Shown: positions 30,707-32,172 of the stretch, in pieces | Numbering within the stretch: position 1 is the first letter of the stretch | Layout: each line of letters opens with the position of its first letter | DNA from: Streptomyces panaciradicis | GTDB taxonomy: Bacteria; Actinomycetota; Actinomycetes; Streptomycetales; Streptomycetaceae | Reading direction: 5' to 3' | Assembly: GCF_023516615.1 (NCBI RefSeq) | Contig: NZ_JAMGBF010000085.1 | Location: forward strand, 1 to 32,172 | DNA length: 32,172 nt | Position numbers and translations under genes: made by a program | Notes under the pieces: generated by a model | Told to the model about the DNA's origin: nothing | What the model saw: the letters and a program-made list of their open reading frames with translations, nothing else | The model's database searches: none

Positions 30707-32172
30707 TCAGCTCGGGGTGGTCTCGGCGGCGGAGGCAGCGAGAAGGCCGCCGGGGATCGCCGCGAGCAGTTCACGGGTGTACTCGTGGCGCGGGCGGGTG
30801 AACAGGTCCTCCGGCGGTCCTGTCTCGACGACGCGGCCGGCGCGCATGACGGCGACCTGGTGCGCGATCTGCCGCACGACGGCCAGGTCGTGGGAGATGA
30901 AGAGGTAGGCGACCCCGGTGTCGGCCTGCAACTCGGCCAACAGGTCCAGGACTTGGGCCTGCACGGACACGTCGAGCGCGGACACGGGCTCGTCGCAGAC
31001 CACGAGGTCGGGGGAGAGGGCCAGGGCCCGGGCGATCGCCACGCGCTGTCGCTGTCCGCCGGACAGCTCCGCCGGGCGCCGCTCCAGGGTGGCGGCGGGA
31101 AGCGCGACCCGGTCGAGGAGTTCGCGGGCACGGGCGAGCCGGGAGGCGCGGTCGCCCACCTTGAAGGCGCGCAGCGGCTCGGTGATCACCTCGCCGATGG
31201 TGAACCGGGGGTCGAGCGAGGCGTACGGGTTCTGGTAGACGAGTTGGGCGCGGCGGCGCAGCCGTCTGGCCCGGGCACCCTTGGCGGCGGTGACGTCGGT
31301 GCCGTCGAAGAGGATCTGCCCGGCGGTCGGCTCGGCGAGGCGCAGCACCAGACGGGCGGTGGTCGACTTGCCGGAGCCGGACTCGCCGGCGAGGGCGAGC
31401 GTGCGACCCCGGTGAAGGGTGAAGGTGACGTCGTCCACCGCGCGCAGGGTACGGGGTCCGTCGCCGGTGTGGGGCAGCCTGAACTCCTTGACCAGGCCGC
31501 GGGCCTCGACCAAGGGCGTGGCGTCCGTCCCGGAAGCGGGGGCCGGAGTGCGGGGCCGGGCCGTGGTCAGGCTCGGGGCGCTGGCCAGCAGGTGCCGGGT
31601 GTAGGGGTCCCGCGGGTGGGCCAGGATGTCGCGGGTGGGGCCCGCCTCCACGACCTTGCCCTGCGACATCACCACCAGCCGCTGCGCCCGGTCGGCGGCG
31701 ACCCCCAGGTCGTGGGTGACCAGCAGGACGGCGGTGCCCGACTCCTCGGTCAGGTGCTGGAGATGGTCGAGGATGACGCGCTGGACGGTGACGTCGAGCG
31801 CGCTGGTGGGCTCGTCGGCGATGATCAGCTCGGGCCGGGCGGCGATCGCGATGGCGATCAGGGCGCGTTGCCGCATGCCGCCGGACAGCTCGTGCGGATA
31901 CTGCCGGGCGCGGACGGCCGCGTCGGGCAGTCCTGCCCGGTCCAGGACGGCGACGGCCTCGCCGGGGGCCGAGCGGCGGGTCGCCAGGCCGTGGATGCGC
32001 AGCACCTCGGCGACCTGGTCGCCGATCCGCTTGACCGGGTTGAGGGAGACGGTCGGGTCCTGCGGGACCAGGCCGATGCGCGCCCCGCGGACGGTGCGCA
32101 GTTCCGCTTCCGGCAGCGTGGCCAGGTCGTGCCGGCCGAAGCGGACGGTGCCCGCGTCGATGCGGCCGTTGG
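30707..32172 (-). CDS. Peptide ABC transporter, tandem ATPase (DppD-DppF fusion), partial
   Basis: The frame is open to the window edge, so the N-terminus and first Walker A are missing; about 487 residues are visible. First ATPase domain: Q-loop LVPQDPTVSLNPVKRIG, signature LSGGMRQRALIAIA, Walker B LIIADEPTSALD, switch LLVTHDLGV. Second domain: Walker A GESGSGKST, Q-loop LVYQNPYASLDPRFTIG, signature LSGGQRQRVAIARA, Walker B LVVCDEPVSALD, switch LFISHDLAVV. This is the fused form of the oligopeptide/nickel-type importer ATPases. It would be the last transporter gene, followed after 12 bases by the LLM oxidoreductase gene, as in operons that pair peptide-like importers with flavin enzymes. Confidence 0.93.
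   Translation of the reverse strand, partial: NGRIDAGTVRFGRHDLATLPEAELRTVRGARIGLVPQDPTVSLNPVKRIGDQVAEVLRIHGLATRRSAPGEAVAVLDRAGLPDAAVRARQYPHELSGGMRQRALIAIAIAARPELIIADEPTSALDVTVQRVILDHLQHLTEESGTAVLLVTHDLGVAADRAQRLVVMSQGKVVEAGPTRDILAHPRDPYTRHLLASAPSLTTARPRTPAPASGTDATPLVEARGLVKEFRLPHTGDGPRTLRAVDDVTFTLHRGRTLALAGESGSGKSTTARLVLRLAEPTAGQILFDGTDVTAAKGARARRLRRRAQLVYQNPYASLDPRFTIGEVITEPLRAFKVGDRASRLARARELLDRVALPAATLERRPAELSGGQRQRVAIARALALSPDLVVCDEPVSALDVSVQAQVLDLLAELQADTGVAYLFISHDLAVVRQIAHQVAVMRAGRVVETGPPEDLFTRPRHEYTRELLAAIPGGLLAASAAETTPS

Noticed and set aside
1..32172. CRISPR arrays, tRNA or rRNA genes, transposases, prophage or biosynthetic core enzymes
   Set aside because: None was seen by reading; no spaced direct repeats, cloverleaf sequences, DDE transposase motifs or PKS/NRPS modules.

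Overview
The window looks like chromosomal DNA from a Streptomyces or a close high-GC actinomycete. GC is very high with strong G/C bias at codon third positions. There are many GTG and TTG starts and purine-rich ribosome binding sites. Typical families are present: an F420/PPOX enzyme, a DUF6131 mini membrane protein, an HATPase anti-sigma-like protein, a PucR regulator next to an acyl-CoA ligase, and FrcBCA-type sugar transport. I see no tRNA, rRNA, CRISPR array or intact insertion sequence. TGA and TAG both end apparently intact genes.

Layout. 1-474 is the 3' end of a BNR/Asp-box protein. 546-2707 holds an overlapping pyrophosphatase/phosphoglycerate-mutase pair facing away from a universal stress protein. 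2876-6163 is a large secreted GH31 glycosidase with two CBM35-like modules. 6257-7919 is a divergent HTH regulator/SDR pair. 7958-9465 is a flavohemoglobin translationally coupled to a two-helix Cys-rich membrane peptide. 9746-10509 carries an anti-sigma-like ATPase and a 48-residue basic protein. 10845-13443 carries a class II sirtuin, a nucleotidyltransferase-like protein and a coiled-coil protein.

13540-18586 is a sugar-uptake locus. A LacI regulator and the wreck of a PfkB sugar kinase lie on the minus strand, diverging from an FrcB-FrcC-FrcA-like ABC transporter plus a small ABM-domain enzyme. The candidate operator in front of the transporter has the same core as a palindrome in front of the GH31 gene 12 kb away, so one regulator may couple extracellular glycan cleavage to uptake. 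18689-22167 is a PucR regulator diverging from a fatty acyl-CoA ligase across a perfect 14-bp palindrome, followed by a PPOX-fold enzyme. 22195-22543 is a frameshifted Nudix remnant. 22576-25260 holds an ABM protein, a lipoprotein and a large secreted protein with a HEWQE motif. 25937-28809 holds a probably leaderless zinc-ribbon gene, two small membrane proteins and a membrane Ser/Thr kinase. 29193-32172 holds a P-loop kinase, an LLM-class oxidoreductase interrupted by two in-frame amber codons, and a tandem peptide-ABC ATPase that runs off the window.

The most notable points are the LLM gene with two TAG codons six codons apart in an otherwise intact frame, the shared LacI-type operator, two decayed enzymes (PfkB and Nudix), and an Asp-to-Glu change at the catalytic metal loop of the pyrophosphatase. 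All family calls come from reading motifs by eye; no database search was run.
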